Origin: Gnetum montanum
Taxonomy: Eukaryota; Streptophyta; Gnetopsida; Gnetales; Gnetaceae
Reading direction: 5' to 3'
Assembly: GCA_015680685.1 (NCBI GenBank)
Contig: MNCI01005810.1
Location: forward strand, 64,001-124,000
DNA: 60,000 nucleotides
The position numbers and the translations under genes were made by a program. Of this stretch, positions 24,030 through 35,244 are shown piece by piece; position 1 is the first letter of the stretch, and each line of letters opens with the position of its first letter. Below the pieces are notes generated by a model. That model had not been told where the DNA came from. It searched no databases and worked only from the letters and a program-made list of their open reading frames with translations.

Positions 24030-24440
24030 GATGTTGTCATGTCCCCGTGTATGATGATTTCATCACCATCATAAGGTAGGTGGATTTCTTGATGGATTAG
24101 TGAGGATACAGCTCTAAGTTGAGCTAACCAAGGTCATCCTAGAATCAGGTTGAACCCTGACATCTCATCAACCACTATGAATTTAGCTGATGTGGGGAAT
24201 TGGACCCTTGCTACAAAATCCAAGGTAACCATGCCTTTTACCATGACATGGGAACCATTGAAGGATTTTAAAAAGGAAGTTTCCGTGGGCTGTGTTTTCT
24301 CTATAAGACCCAATTTCTCGATGATGGGAAAGGATATTACGTTTGTTGTTGCACTGTCATCGACATGCACCCTACATATCTTGAAGTGGTTGACTTGTAT
24401 TGTTATGAACATAGGGGCTGTAGTGACCTCTCTAGTTTTC
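24030..24440 (-). pseudogene. Element B: aspartic protease
   Basis: A clean 92-codon stretch (24,412-24,134) reads MFITIQVNHFKICRVHVDDS, with active site DDSA, IIEKLGLIEK, SFNGSHVMVKG, and MSGFNLILG at its end. This is a full protease core in the family order. The normal D-[ST]-G-A is DDSA here. It is the best preserved protease of the window, although the polyprotein around it is broken. It lies directly downstream of B gag; pol no longer follows because of the deletion at about 23.96 kb. Confidence 0.85.
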
Positions 24441-27400
24441 TCATCTCATTTAATATCATTGGCACAAAATTCTAGGGATGTGGTCCTCGATTCTTTAGGT
24501 TTTTGGGACAGTATTGCATAAATGGATGGCTCATCTGCATGAAGGTCCTCACTAATAGGAATCAAATTCAACATATGCACGAGAGCTTCCCAATGTATCA
24601 GTGAGGTCATTACTAGATCATACAGGCTTAAGGAGGTGTTCTTTTGTTTTAAAGCCTATGTAACTTGGGTCAATGCACTCACTAGATCCTTATCACTTGG
24701 GACACTCTTGTCTGTGGAGACTTGGTCCATTTGACCCAACATTCGTATTTCTTATGGAGGGATTCTTGTGTTAGTAACTAGGGATGTTGAGTTTGGGACA
24801 TTAAGAGTGTTGGTATCCTTGTCTCAATGACTTGTGCTAGGCTCACTGGTTGATGGAACCATAGGAACAATATTTAGCGGTATGGGCTTCGATGATCCCA
24901 ATTCGTGCTCATGATGTTCTTTTTCTAGGCACTCTCTTGTCAACCTGTCAGCAAGGTGCTCTTGCAAGGATCAGGGGGAATTGTAGGGGATTGCATGTTA
25001 GGGTGTTTTGGCACTCGAATCACAAAGGGAGTGGGTCAGGTTTCTGATGATGTGGTTGCTTCTGCCACAGAAGGAGGTACGCGAACGATGAATGGTTTTT
25101 GTGCTATAGGGAATGTGTGTATGAAAAAAGGGGTTTGGGGAGGTGTTGAGGTAGATGTAGTTTCAGAAGGCATACGAATTAGAAAAGGTTTTCAAGGGTT
25201 TCTTGTCCATTATCCACATGGATAGTGTTAATCACATATGATGTGTCCTTAGTATTAAGAGGATCCTTGTAGATGCCCATGGGATGGTTTTGGGGCTTTA
25301 CTGGGTTTGCCTCTTCAAATACTATTTCACCCCTATGAATCATGTGCTATATATCTTATTTTAAGGTGAATTAGTAGTTAGTTTTGTGCCCACACCATTG
25401 GTGATATTGGAAAAAACTATCCAACCTAAAGCCTCTTGGAACGGGGGGCTCATTAGCTATTGCTAAAGTTGGGTTTTTAGCCAACTCACAGAATAGATCA
25501 TGTTTTTAGGACACCATGGGGGAAATGTGTTTGTGTTTGATTAACCTAGCCCTTAGAAGTTGATCTAATAATTTTGAAGGCTTCATAGGCAAGGGTGTAT
25601 ATTGGGTAGGATCTTTTCGTTCAAATGTACGAGTGTGACCCATGTTTGTGATTTTAGTTGAGGAAGATTTGGGTGTAGGCATAGATATGGTTCTTTCATG
25701 GCTAGTTGGAGTAGTGGGTTGTTTTTATTTCTGTCCTAAATTGTTAGGTTGTCCTATCTCCGCCACTGCTTCTACCATCGTTTTGGATTTATCCTTATCC
25801 TTCCTCATATGTTGGCTTCTAAAGGCTAAGTAAGCTAGGGCGTTATTTGCTTGTGCTGCCTCTTCTATGTTCTTAATTTGTACAAATTCTTGACTCAAAG
25901 TACGGGCACTCAAATAATAAAATTTTGATTTAATGAAGTCATTCATGGCAGCCTTAAGGATGGTAAGTAGGTATGTTTCAGGGATGGGCTCATGAAGTTC
26001 ATTCAGGGCTGCACTCCATCTTTGGATACATTTTTGTACTGGCTCTAACAATGCCTATTTAATCTAAATCAGACCATCTAGTGTGGCTTCAAGCTTTAAA
26101 TTATATTTGAAATGGGTAACGAACTGATGTAACAAATCCTCTAGAGAGGATATGAAGTTACGAGATAAAGTTTGGTACTAGTCTAAGGCTTTTCCTGTCA
26201 AGGACATAGCAAATACATGTAGAATTACATGAGGCAAGGCCTAAAGAAATAGACATTCTAGTTGAAATGTTACCAGATGGGCATTTGGATCTCCCTCTCC
26301 ATTATATTTGATTAGTTGAGGTAATGAGATTTCCAATGGTAAGGTTAACAGTGGAATTGAAGGATTGATTGGGTCATCTTGGTAAAATTCTAACACCTTG
26401 ACTTCCTCAGTGTTTGCAGCTTTAAGGCACTTTACCTCCTTAGTTAATGAGTGCATCATTTTCTTTGTGTCTGCCCACTCTTGAATGGTAGGCAGACTGG
26501 CGGGTTGAGTAGATTATGATTGGTAGTAGTTTGATTGTTGCATTGTCTATGTTAAGGGAGACTCTTGGATCGTCGGTTGTTGTGGTGGAGGAACATTGAG
26601 AGATGGGATTGTAGGGTGTGGTATGTTGTAGTGAGTAGGTTGGTGTTTCTAAATAACTAGTGAAACCCATTGCGTAGCCATAGGTTGTGAGGTGACACCT
26701 TGAACATGTTGGGCTAAAGTAATCAGAGGTGCTCCATGGGTTTGTACTTGTGGTATGTAGTGGGTGGATGTGGAAGCTAGTATAAATGATGGCATCCCAA
26801 TTACTTGAGGTCAGAAGATTGATCCTACATTAGTTTGAGGAGGGGATTTTTGGGAGTGTACTTGTAGAGGAGAGGGTAATGTGGTGAATGGAGGTATGAT
26901 GGGGATGGACATATTAGATTGAATGTTGGGCATGGAGAAGGTGGTAATGGAAGTGGGTACTTCTTGTTAAGAAACTGGTGCTCGAGTGTTTGCGGATGAA
27001 GGAGGAAGTATCATTTCTTCCAGGAAAGGTTGGAATGATGGGTTTGTATGGGCATGAGGGCTGACAATATGGTATGAATCGCCATGCTTAGATTGGGCCG
27101 CAAAGTCATCTTCCTCATCTCTGCTCTGAGGCTCTATCGGAGGTGGCTGTAAGGTTTGATTCCTTGCCATGAGAAGCTAAGATATGAGTCTATGATGGGG
27201 CTCAGGAAGGTGGATCATGTCAAATACTAAGGAAGTGAACTCATGACCTCCCTTATAAATGAGCTCATAGTTTCTCTTTGCTTCTCTTTCTATGTGGTTG
27301 ATAGGCAAGTTGTCTTGAATCTTCACACAAATGAAGTTATATTATTTTGGTGTGAGGATTGTGTAACTAGGGTCCTTGCCCTATAGCCTAAGTGACTGGT

Positions 27401-27526
27401 GAGTTGAACCTTGAGGGTTTATCTCTTCAATGACATTTATGGGTTTTGTTGTAGTTACAGGGTTTGAGGTCCTGGACCCAAAGTCAGAGATCTATAGTGT
27501 CACTGTGTTGATCTGGGAAGATTTCA
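24441..27526 (-). pseudogene. Element B: gag
   Basis: The likely start is the minus-strand ATG at 27,526, matching in position the A gag starts. The order is an N-terminal region with VKIQDNLPI (A+: VKFQANLPL), a low-complexity Pro/Thr region, a capsid-like region at 26,459-25,725 (EVKCLKAANTEEVKVLEFYQ; DDPINPSIPLL; KYNGEGDPNAHLVTFQ; ALNELHEPIPETYLL; KSKFYYLSARTLSQEF), a basic linker and a knuckle-like segment near 25,420 (QYHQWCGHKTNY). Several stops and a few frame changes. It would have assembled the particle and bound the RNA. Confidence 0.8.
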
Positions 27527-27537
27527 TAGTGGCATGA

Positions 27538-28045
27538 GTAAACTAGGCTTGACAAGTCAAGTGTGAGTGAACTGGGCTTGACAAGCAAGGCATGAGTGAG
27601 CTGGCTTGACAAGCTAGGCGTGAGTGAGTTGGCTTAACAAGATGGATGTGAGTGAGCTAGCTTGAAAAGTCAGGCGTGAGCTAGCTAGCTTGACAAGCTG
27701 GGCATGAGTAAACTAGGCTTAACAAGTTGGGCATGAGTGAGTTGGCTTGACAAGTCGAGCATGAGTGAGCTAGCTTAACAAGTTGAGTGTGAGTGAGCTT
27801 TCTTGACAAGCTGGGCATGAGTAAACTAGGCTTGATAAGATGGGCATGAGTGATCTGGCTTGACAAGCTGGGCATGAGTAAACTAGGTTTGACAAGCTGG
27901 ACGTGAGTAAGCTGGCTTGACAAGTTGAGCGTGAGTAAACTGGGCTTGACAAGCTAGGCATGAGTAAGCTGGCTTGATAAGCTAGGTGTGAGTAAGCTAG
28001 CTTAACAAGCCAGGTGTGAGTAAGTTGGCTTGACAAGTTGAGCAT
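27538..28045. repeat. 28-bp minisatellite in the 5' leader of element B
   Basis: About 18 tandem units of 27-29 bp, consensus near 'cttgacaagctgggcatgagtgagctgg', with 10-25% unit divergence. They lie between the B gag start (27,526) and the primer site (28,390). The long minus-strand frames over this array (SSQLTH..LVKPSLLMPSL type) are simply its translation. A related short run occurs inside LTR-B at about 30,045-30,135. Confidence 0.85.
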
Positions 28046-28389
28046 GTACCAAGCAAGATGTAGGTTGCAAGTACTGAGAGGAGCTCGCTATGATTGGTTG
28101 ATGGTGATGGTGGGAACATTACTTAGAAATCTATCTATGAAGCATCTTGTTTAAGTAGTGTGTGTACATTGTTTGGGTTCTGATGATGTAGTTGCAGAGT
28201 TTAAAGTGCTAGCCGTAATGTAAAAGTTTTGTAGGGTTGTACACACAATTAATTTAGCGTGAGTAGACTAGGATTAGCGTGAGCAGACTAGGGTGGCCTT
28301 GAGCAAGCTCAGCTTGAGTTTGGCACCTAGTCTATGTAGCGTTTAAAAGGTAGCATGATCAACATTTTGATAGGATGGTAAACAAGGTT
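28046..28389. other. Leader of element B between minisatellite and primer site
   Basis: No frame or domain is seen. It contains two further degraded 'agcgtgagcagactagg' units near 28,256-28,320. Confidence 0.45.
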
Positions 28390-28407
28390 TCCCTCCTTCT
28401 AGTGCCA
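28390..28407 (-). other. Primer-binding site of element B
   Basis: The minus strand reads TGGCACTAGAAGGAGGGA, six bases inside the LTR-B terminus. It is the same site type as in family A. Confidence 0.75.
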
Positions 28408-28413
28408 ATTTAC

Positions 28414-30237
28414 TGTGTTGACCAAAATTGTTGGCGTGAGGCTGGAAGGGAAAAAAATGCCAAAATATTGCCAAAGAGATATAATCGACCTTGTCTTTGT
28501 GTGAGGGCAAGATGAAAAAAAAATGAAGGTAGAGTGCCTTGGGTGGTCTTCACACAAATCAATAAAGGACTTCCCAGAGCGTAAGCTATGGCTTGTATTA
28601 GGGTTATCGTAACTGGTGATGTACAAAATGTAAAAAAAAACTATGACGATATATACAGAAGCATAAAATAGATAAAAAATAGAGCAAACAATGTAATGGA
28701 AGGAAATAATGAACTATATTGTATTTCTTAACAAGGATGTGCACTAGTCAAAGTGTAGTTGCATGTGTGGATGGCAAGTCAAGCACTAAGCCTTGGAGTG
28801 ATGTGTTTATAGGTGCTTGGATGCTAGGAGTCACATGCGCCTGAGTGTCCAAAGTTGCTAGTTGATGCTCCCAAAGTTTTCAACCTCCAAAATTGCCAAC
28901 GCTAGTTTATGTGAATGGATGGGGTATTTATAAGGTTTGGCTAGGCTCAGGTGTAGAATTCATGGATGAGATCAATGGCTGAGAGATGAGAGGGAATTAG
29001 ATCATGTGATAGGTGTTTGATGGATAGCTACGTGTGAATTAGACGTGCGTAGGTAGGCTACATTCTTGACCGGATGCACTGTATCTTACAGTGTGTATTG
29101 GCTTACGCAAGCTAGCTTACACCCATAGAAGCAGATAAAATTTGGAGAATAAGAGCTTGAAAAGCTCACAAATGGTGAAAATTTACAATAAAAATGATAG
29201 TGTACAATAAGAGAAATTGACTCTGGTCGCTTGGAACTTCTCGATCCATGGATTGAATATTGTAGGGTTCTGATGTGGGTGGTTTGGTAGCTGCTTGAGG
29301 AATTTTTATTTCACAAAAGCTTCCAGTGTGAGTTTATTTTATCTTGGCATGTCCTCAGCATGTGTTTGGCATGCTTTTGACTGGGCGTGATTAGTACTCA
29401 TGCTGCCAACATGAGCTCTGCATGACCTGAGCATGATGTAGGCATGAGTAACATGAAAATGATAGATTTCATACCAATTTTTGATCTTTGAAACCTTTTC
29501 TTTTAGTGCAAAAATTGCTTGATTGTGGTTTCCCTTGAGAGTGAACTGCATGTTGAAAACTGAGCTTGGGTATGCCTCGATTTGAGCCACTTTTGGTAGC
29601 TCACGCTGGGCTCATGCTGCCAACGTGAGCTAAGTGCGACCCCACTGTGACCTAAGCATGAGTGAAAAAATATTTGTGATTTTGGACCTAAAGTTTGGAA
29701 TTTTGGAGGCTGGGGCTTGAAGTAGTCATCAATGGACCTTGAGGGTGATTTGCACCTTCGAAGTCAGACCATTTTGACTCGGTTTTAAGGCTCTTGGAGT
29801 TTGTTCACGTTGGGCATGATCAATACTCACGTTGGACTCATGTTACTAGCATGAGCTGAACGTGACCTAAGCATGACCTCAATGTGACTAAGAAAATTTT
29901 TGCAATCTAGCCCAAAATCTAAACTCCCGAATGCTGAAACTTGAAGTGAACAATAGTGGCCCTATGAAGATGAATTGCATCCTCAGATTGAACGATCTTT
30001 AACTTGATCTTGAAGTCATTGGAGTTTCTCATGCTAAGGTCAAGCCCAGCTTGACAAGCCCAACTTGAGTAAGCCTGCCTTGACAAGCCCAGCATCAGCA
30101 AGCCTAGTGTGAGTTAGCCTAGCTTGACAAGCCCAATGTAAGCTCCATGCCTTAGTCAAATTTTTGCCTTCCAAAAGCTCAAAAGGCTCTGAGCTATTCT
30201 TGTTTCATAGTGTTAGGTCAAAATTAGTGGTGTTTTA
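28414..30237 (-). repeat. LTR-B, 5' copy, complete (1,824 bp)
   Basis: The inner terminus (plus reading TGTGTTGACC) adjoins the primer site; the outer terminus adjoins the GTCAT duplication at 30,238. The outer end reads TA instead of CA in the plus reading, explicable by one C-to-T change. The segment 28,414-29,435 aligns with 11,194-12,234. Many 'catgagct..gcgtgacctgagc' repeats occupy the U3 (29.3-30.15 kb). A minus-strand TATAAATA lies at 28,932-28,925. Confidence 0.8.
28925..28932 (-). promoter_or_regulatory. TATA box of LTR-B (TATAAATA)
   Basis: The minus strand reads CTTATAAATACCCC, nearly the same core promoter as in LTR-A although the LTRs are otherwise dissimilar. The second LTR-B has TATCAATA at the same place (11,726-11,719). 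Confidence 0.65.
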
Positions 30238-30242
30238 GTCAT
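30238..30242. other. Target-site duplication of element B, right copy (GTCAT)
   Basis: Matches 11,189-11,193 exactly; element C gag resumes immediately to the right. Confidence 0.75.
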
Positions 30243-31082
30243 GGTTATGTGTTATTACTTAGTTCTCTTCCTTTTCCTCCTTATGGATTGGATTTTATAT
30301 GATACATAGGCCAGATCACTGCTAGCCTCAACTGCTTTCTCAATGTTCTTAGATTGCAAAAGGTCATGGATTATTGATTGGAGCTCTAAATAGTATAGAT
30401 TGTACTTGATAAGGGTATTGACCACTTCCTTAAATATGGCCAAGAGGTGAGTTTCATGGATAGGCTCTAGAATCTCATTAAGTAATGAATTCCATATTTG
30501 GATTAGTCTTCTAACTCATCCAAGTGATACCTCCTCACCTTCATCAAGTAATCTAACATGGTATTTGGCTTTAAGTTGTATTTGAGGTAGTTGAAAAATT
30601 GGTTTTTCAAGTCTTCAAGGAAAGATATGAAACCTATAGGTAAGGTTTAGTACTAATCTAGAGCTTTTCCCTTAAGGGACATATAGAAAATCTATAGTAT
30701 TGTATGAGGCCAAGCTTTCAAAAAGAGGCATGTAGACTAGAAGGTGATTAGATGTGCATTGGAATACCCTTCATCATTATATTCGATGAAGTTTGGTATA
30801 GGCATGGCTATAGGTAAGATTATTTGAGATACAATAGGGCTTATAGGATCATCTTGGTAGAAGTATATAACCTTAATCATATGAGTTGTACTAGCTTTGA
30901 GTTTCTACAACTCTTTGATAAGGTCTTGGATCATTCGGAAGGCTTAATCCTAGTCTTTGAGTATCCTTATAGGTTCTAGTATTTGTATTGATGGTTGAGG
31001 ATGTAGTTGAGTAGTTTGAGATTATGCAATTGGCATCGATGTGGATGGAGGAGGCTTTGTGATAACCATTGTAGGTGGGTTG
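30243..31082 (-). pseudogene. Element C: gag N-terminal half, decayed
   Basis: The minus strand encodes SIQILEPIRI, then a capsid-like segment: VIYFYQDDPISPI, PIPNFIEYNDEG, SNAHLITF, LKYNLKPNTMLDYLM, LYYLELQSIIHDLLQSKNIE and the start of the basic linker (RRKRKR). Order and motifs equal those in A and B gag. It breaks off at the LTR-A terminus at 31,083, so the gag start and element C leader are lost; the C-terminal half is at 9,961-11,188 beyond element B. Confidence 0.75.
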
Positions 31083-32613
31083 TGTAACGATGAAAAATGT
31101 TGGTCGCTAGAAATACTGAGCGGAAGTCCGTGTACACAGTTCCAACCCTGGATTCGTGCGAGGGCCGTGCTAGAGAAGACAAATCCAAGGTGCCCTAAAT
31201 AGTCTTGTTGATTAGATAGGGACTTAATTAGTAAAATTTTTGTAAGAATTGGATGGAAAAATGGTGATTTTTATGAGGAGATATAATATCTTTAATCTTG
31301 AAGATAATTGAAAATGATGTAAATGATTTAAAGCGATTGCAAAATCCATATAGATAGGACACAGGAGATTGGATTTAGAGAGCATGCAATCCCAAGATCT
31401 GGGATTTAACTTATGAAAAAAATATGTTGGATACAATGATTACAGGAAAACTTCGGTTTAGACAAAGCACGTGCCAACATAAAGAAAGCTATTTAAAGAT
31501 AAAATAAGAAAATTTCGATCTACCTTGTTCTAGCCAATCTGGGCACAAGGAAGTCAGACCTAAAGCAGAATATCCATTAACCAGCTATTTCTGATCAAGG
31601 ATTCTTGCCAATCACCTCCGATGTTCTTATGATTGCTAATCCTCTTTTGCTCTCTTGTTAATCTTTGCCAAAAGTTATCAACGGTTGCTAATGAAAGAAA
31701 ATCACTCATGGAGAGAATTTATCATTCCTGGGAAATTTTTTGCCAACCCCTTGATCTTTTTCAATTGGAATATTTATAAGGTTAGGGTTAGGAGAAAAAT
31801 GTGGTTNTTGGTTTAGATGACACATGTCCTGAACCTACAAGATGTCGTTGACTTAGTGTGTTTGTATTTAAAGCTTGCGGCACCATGCTACATTACACTC
31901 TAAAGCGTAATGCGTAGAAACCAATTTTGATAGAGTTTTGGCAAAAAACTATTCTTTTTTTACACTACACTATGCTAGAGTGTATTGTAACGTATGAACT
32001 ACTGATGCCTGAATTGTGCTCTCTCCATCGTTGCTTGTATTACACTGCGTCATGCTAGATCACACTGCATAGCATAATTCAACATAAAATAGTGAACCTG
32101 CAAAAAATTGAAGTGTTTCCACCGCGCTTCCTTTGTTTTTGATCAATCCTTCTGGGGTTTATTACACTACACTGGGTAATGTAGTGTAATAGGCCCCTTA
32201 ACTGAAAAAGAAAACTTGTTGAAATGTGCGGCATGCTGCGGATCATTGCTTAAGCGTTGAGATTTTTCTGGACAATCGAGGTCTCAAATCTTGTCATCTC
32301 TGTTGTTATGATGGACTACCTTCTAGCATTATGCTATGTTATGCTACGTTACGCTATGTTATGTAATGTGGTGTAATATGCCAAAAGTTAAGATTTTTTG
32401 AAACATAGAAAACTTGCAAAGTTGAAGGCTTGCCGTCATGCACCCCTTGTCTTGTTCTGTCTTCTGGAGTTTATTATGTTGTGCTACGTAGCATGGAAGA
32501 ACAAACCCTTAGCTGAAAAGGGAACTTGCTGGGCTGTGACTTGTTGCAAATCCTTGCCTCAGTCATAAGATTTTGCTGAAGCGTTGAGGCCTAAAAATTT
32601 TCATGGTGTTTCA
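31083..32613 (-). repeat. LTR-A partial copy, minus orientation
   Basis: It starts with the terminus TGTAACGATG (plus reading) and aligns with 19,781 to about 21,435 and 49,689 to about 51,440 of the complete LTR-A copies. TATAAATA is at 31,778-31,771 on the minus strand and 'ctatgctac'-type repeats lie at 31.96-32.5 kb. Homology ends at 'ggtgtttca' (32,605-32,613). One ambiguous base (n) is at 31,807. No element follows its terminus: element C gag abuts. Confidence 0.75.
31771..31778 (-). promoter_or_regulatory. TATA box of the inverted LTR-A arm
   Basis: Minus-strand TATAAATA at the position equivalent to 20,386-20,393. Confidence 0.55.
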
Positions 32614-33200
32614 GGTTGAATAAGGAGAAAGATGTTTGAGCTAGAACTAGAGGGATAAATGGGAAAAATTGGTTTGAGAGGCCTACATAGCTTTGAGTCT
32701 TGCTAAGGAGCCCACTGGAATGGAGAAAGGCTGAGATGTGGTGAACCACATATGTGACAATCATGTGGAGCAAGGTTGTGTTGCAAAGGTCATGGATGAG
32801 AACAAGGAGGTATAATGAGATATGAGTTATGCATGGTCTGTAGCAATAATGTGAATAGACCTAAACATCATAAGATGGACAAGAAGAAAATAGGCTAAGG
32901 AACCTTTCCCACTAGTGCTGTAAGAGAGGTTGAATTAGAAGAAGTGGTTTGGAAAGTTGATTGTTGTAAAAGGCTTTGGATGAAGGTATCTGACTCTTGT
33001 GAAACCTCAAAATCATCTTTCTCTTCTTGGTGATCCTCTGAACAAACCTTCTCACTCCACTCATCAACATCTGTAAGTTGTATGAGCATATCTACATAAA
33101 AGTCAGTGAGGGAAATTTTTTCATATGGTGATGGAATATATTATTTTCCATCCTAGTATATAATTTTCAATTAACACTTAGCATTAGATTTAGAGTGTGG
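32614..33200. other. Spacer between inverted LTR-A arms
   Basis: The 587 bp have no similarity to LTR-A that I can see. A minus-strand frame at 33,089-32,895 has an acidic Glu/Asp/Ser-rich product (EWSEKVCSEDHQEEKDDFEV) of no family I recognise. The spacer may be another insertion or part of a rearranged element. Confidence 0.5.
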
Positions 33201-34787
33201 TGAAACATCCCAAAATTTGAAGACATCCTTGGTTCACCAGGTCTTTGCAATTCATGCAGCATTACGTCAGTTCTTCAGGAGATGGATGCTTTGATTTTTA
33301 GATTGTCCGCTTTAGCAAGTTTTCTAAGTCAAGGAGTCTTGCTATGCTACACTATGTCATGTAGCGTCGCAAGCTCCAGAAGACATTTGCAGAAGCATAG
33401 TTCTATGCTATGGTGTGCTAGGTAGCATAGCACAACGTAGTAAAAGTTGGACAACCAGTCCCCTCACCTGACTTCTAGTTCTTCGAAAATGTCTCCTTCC
33501 ATTAGAAAGTGGCAAACTTGGTAAAATCAAGTCATGTTTGCTACTACACTACGCTAAGCTACAAGGTGTAGCGAGGCGTAGCAATTCTGCGAAAGTGATA
33601 GAAGGAAACTCGAAGGGCGGGATCAGCAAGTTTGCAAGTTTCGCAGTGCAAAAGACAAAGTTTGCATATGGGTGATGTTTTTTGTGACTAAGGCTAGTTG
33701 ATACGCTATGATACGCTATGTAGCATAGCATAGCATAGAAAAAATGTGACAAATAGTTAGAGCACTCCAAAGGTTTCTAACGCATGCAGTAGGATACAAC
33801 GCAAGTTTCTCACTTCAAACTAATGGCTATGCTATGCTACGTTGCGTAGCATAGCACAGTGTAACAAAATGCTATGCCAAGCCAAACATGCTATGCTACA
33901 AAGCATGGAAAGACGTGATGAGCAGTTATGCAACATTAATGCACCTCACCTAATTGCACTGTTGCTCTGACAACATAATTATGATGTGGCAGGTTTGTAA
34001 TTATGACGTGGTAGGCTTGCCCAATGGTCATGCAGGCACGTGCAACATAGATAGGTCAGCATAGGCCCAAGGCATGTGGCATTCAAACTACATATTTCAC
34101 ACACCCTTGGTCCTATCAATACCCCAGTGAACAACACTAAAGGGCTTCTGGCACTTGGGCTCTCTTTTCATAGTTTCGATTCTAGTTTTCTGAGTAGTCT
34201 AGTTGGCTAACGATTTTGTTGGATGACAAGAAAGCAAGATAGCATCGTAACCTCGAGCATGGTAAGCTTCCTATTTTAACATTATAAAAAGTTAGCATTC
34301 TCACTTGGCATTTTGTTCTACTCTTTCCTATCACCTTGGTAGCACTTCGCATTGTTAACGCCTGAGTCTGAGTTCAAGCACACAACCATCTCGCTCTACA
34401 CATCTTGGTTACCCTTGGGACCTCTACACTTCCTAGCGCTATGCAATTGATTGTATCCATCTTAACAGAGTGAATTTGTAGCTCTGAAGTGGTGCATTTT
34501 TCTAACTACATTTTACTTTGTCTCTTGCTTATTGTTGTATTTTACACTACTTTCTGCCTCTTTTACATTCAAGCATTACTTCATGACATCAATTTCATTT
34601 TTTAATCACACGTTGCAAAAAGTTATATTAACATCAATTAAGTCCCTATCTAATCGACCAGATCATTCAGGGTGCCCCATTTCCATCCCATCTAGCATAG
34701 CCCTCCAGTAGAAACAAGGTTAAGATTGTCAGCGGCCGATGACCCATCGACGTTCTTTTCCAGCCATTGACGTTTTTGGTTGTTATA
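33201..34787 (+). repeat. LTR-A, 5' copy of A+, lacking its first ~1 kb
   Basis: 33,201-33,310 matches 49,574-49,680 of the 3' LTR, including 'tgaagacatcctt.cttcacca.gtctttgcaattcatgcag'. It ends with a TTGTTATA terminus, then the primer site. Repeats of the 'gctatgctacgttgcgtagc' type occur at 33.34-33.9 kb. The TATA equivalent reads 'tatcaatacccc' near 34,117, a mutated form. Confidence 0.8.
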
Positions 34788-34794
34788 GTTTTTT

Positions 34795-34812
34795 TGGCAC
34801 TAGAAGGATGAC
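34795..34812 (+). other. Primer-binding site of A+
   Basis: TGGCACTAGAAGGATGAC begins 7 bases after the LTR terminus. It is the same type as in A1 and B. Confidence 0.75.
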
Positions 34813-35244
34813 CTTTTGGTGTCCTTTCCACATGTCACCATAGTCCTGTAAGCCTTCTGCACCATGATATGCATTAGCATAAACTTGATACCCATCTATG
34901 GTTGTTTACACGTCATGCAATATATATCGGTTGACTTGACAGTTCCTTGAGAACCCTACAAGACATAAAGCTTCTAGTTGCCAGCTGACTTGCCTATCTT
35001 ATGATAGTCTTGCATGCATTCTATACCCTATTGCACACTAGTGTAAACGTGACATCCTTTTGCAATTGTTTATGCATCATGTGGTATAGGTTGGTTGCCT
35101 CGATGGCTCCTTGGGAGCCCTACAAGACATAAAGCCTCTTTTTGATTGCTTGCCAACTTTTTGCTCTTCTCGTTCACAAAATTTTTTAGCTTTCCTAATT
35201 TATTTGCTTCTTTCACATTTGCAAAATTGTCTAGCTTAGTAACA
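34813..35244 (+). other. Leader of A+
   Basis: Contains a roughly 190-bp imperfect internal duplication: 'catgca..atat..ggttg....gacagttccttgagaaccctacaagacataaagc' near 34,915-34,970 recurs near 35,075-35,135. No coding domain was seen. Confidence 0.5.

Larger units (their letters stand above)
11194..30237 (-). mobile_element. Element B: Ty3/gypsy composite (19 kb) with nested A copies
   Basis: It is bounded by LTR-B sequence at both ends and a 5-bp GTCAT duplication, and inserted in element C gag. On the minus strand the order is full 5' LTR-B (30,237-28,414), primer site, leader minisatellite, gag and protease (27.5-24.0 kb). Then B is lost: integrase of an A element abuts at about 23,955. 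Its 3' LTR survives only as 12,234-11,194. The missing B pol, the LTR-B upstream part and the 5' part of an A2 copy are best explained by one large deletion. Gag and protease are close relatives of family A; the LTRs are not. Confidence 0.7.

Noticed and set aside
24150-24521. Plus-strand frame of 123 codons
   Set aside because: Shadow of the minus-strand B protease.
27681-28045. Two long minus-strand frames of 80-91 codons with regular SSQLTH/LVKPSLLMP repeats
   Set aside because: They are translations of the 28-bp leader minisatellite; unit length near 28 makes all frames open by chance.
27538-28045. CRISPR-like regular repeats
   Set aside because: Units are contiguous with no unique spacers, and the context is a plant retroelement leader.
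31807-31807. Ambiguous base n
   Set aside because: Sequencing or assembly uncertainty in the minus LTR-A arm; no biological meaning, but it warns that the inverted-LTR junction should be confirmed.
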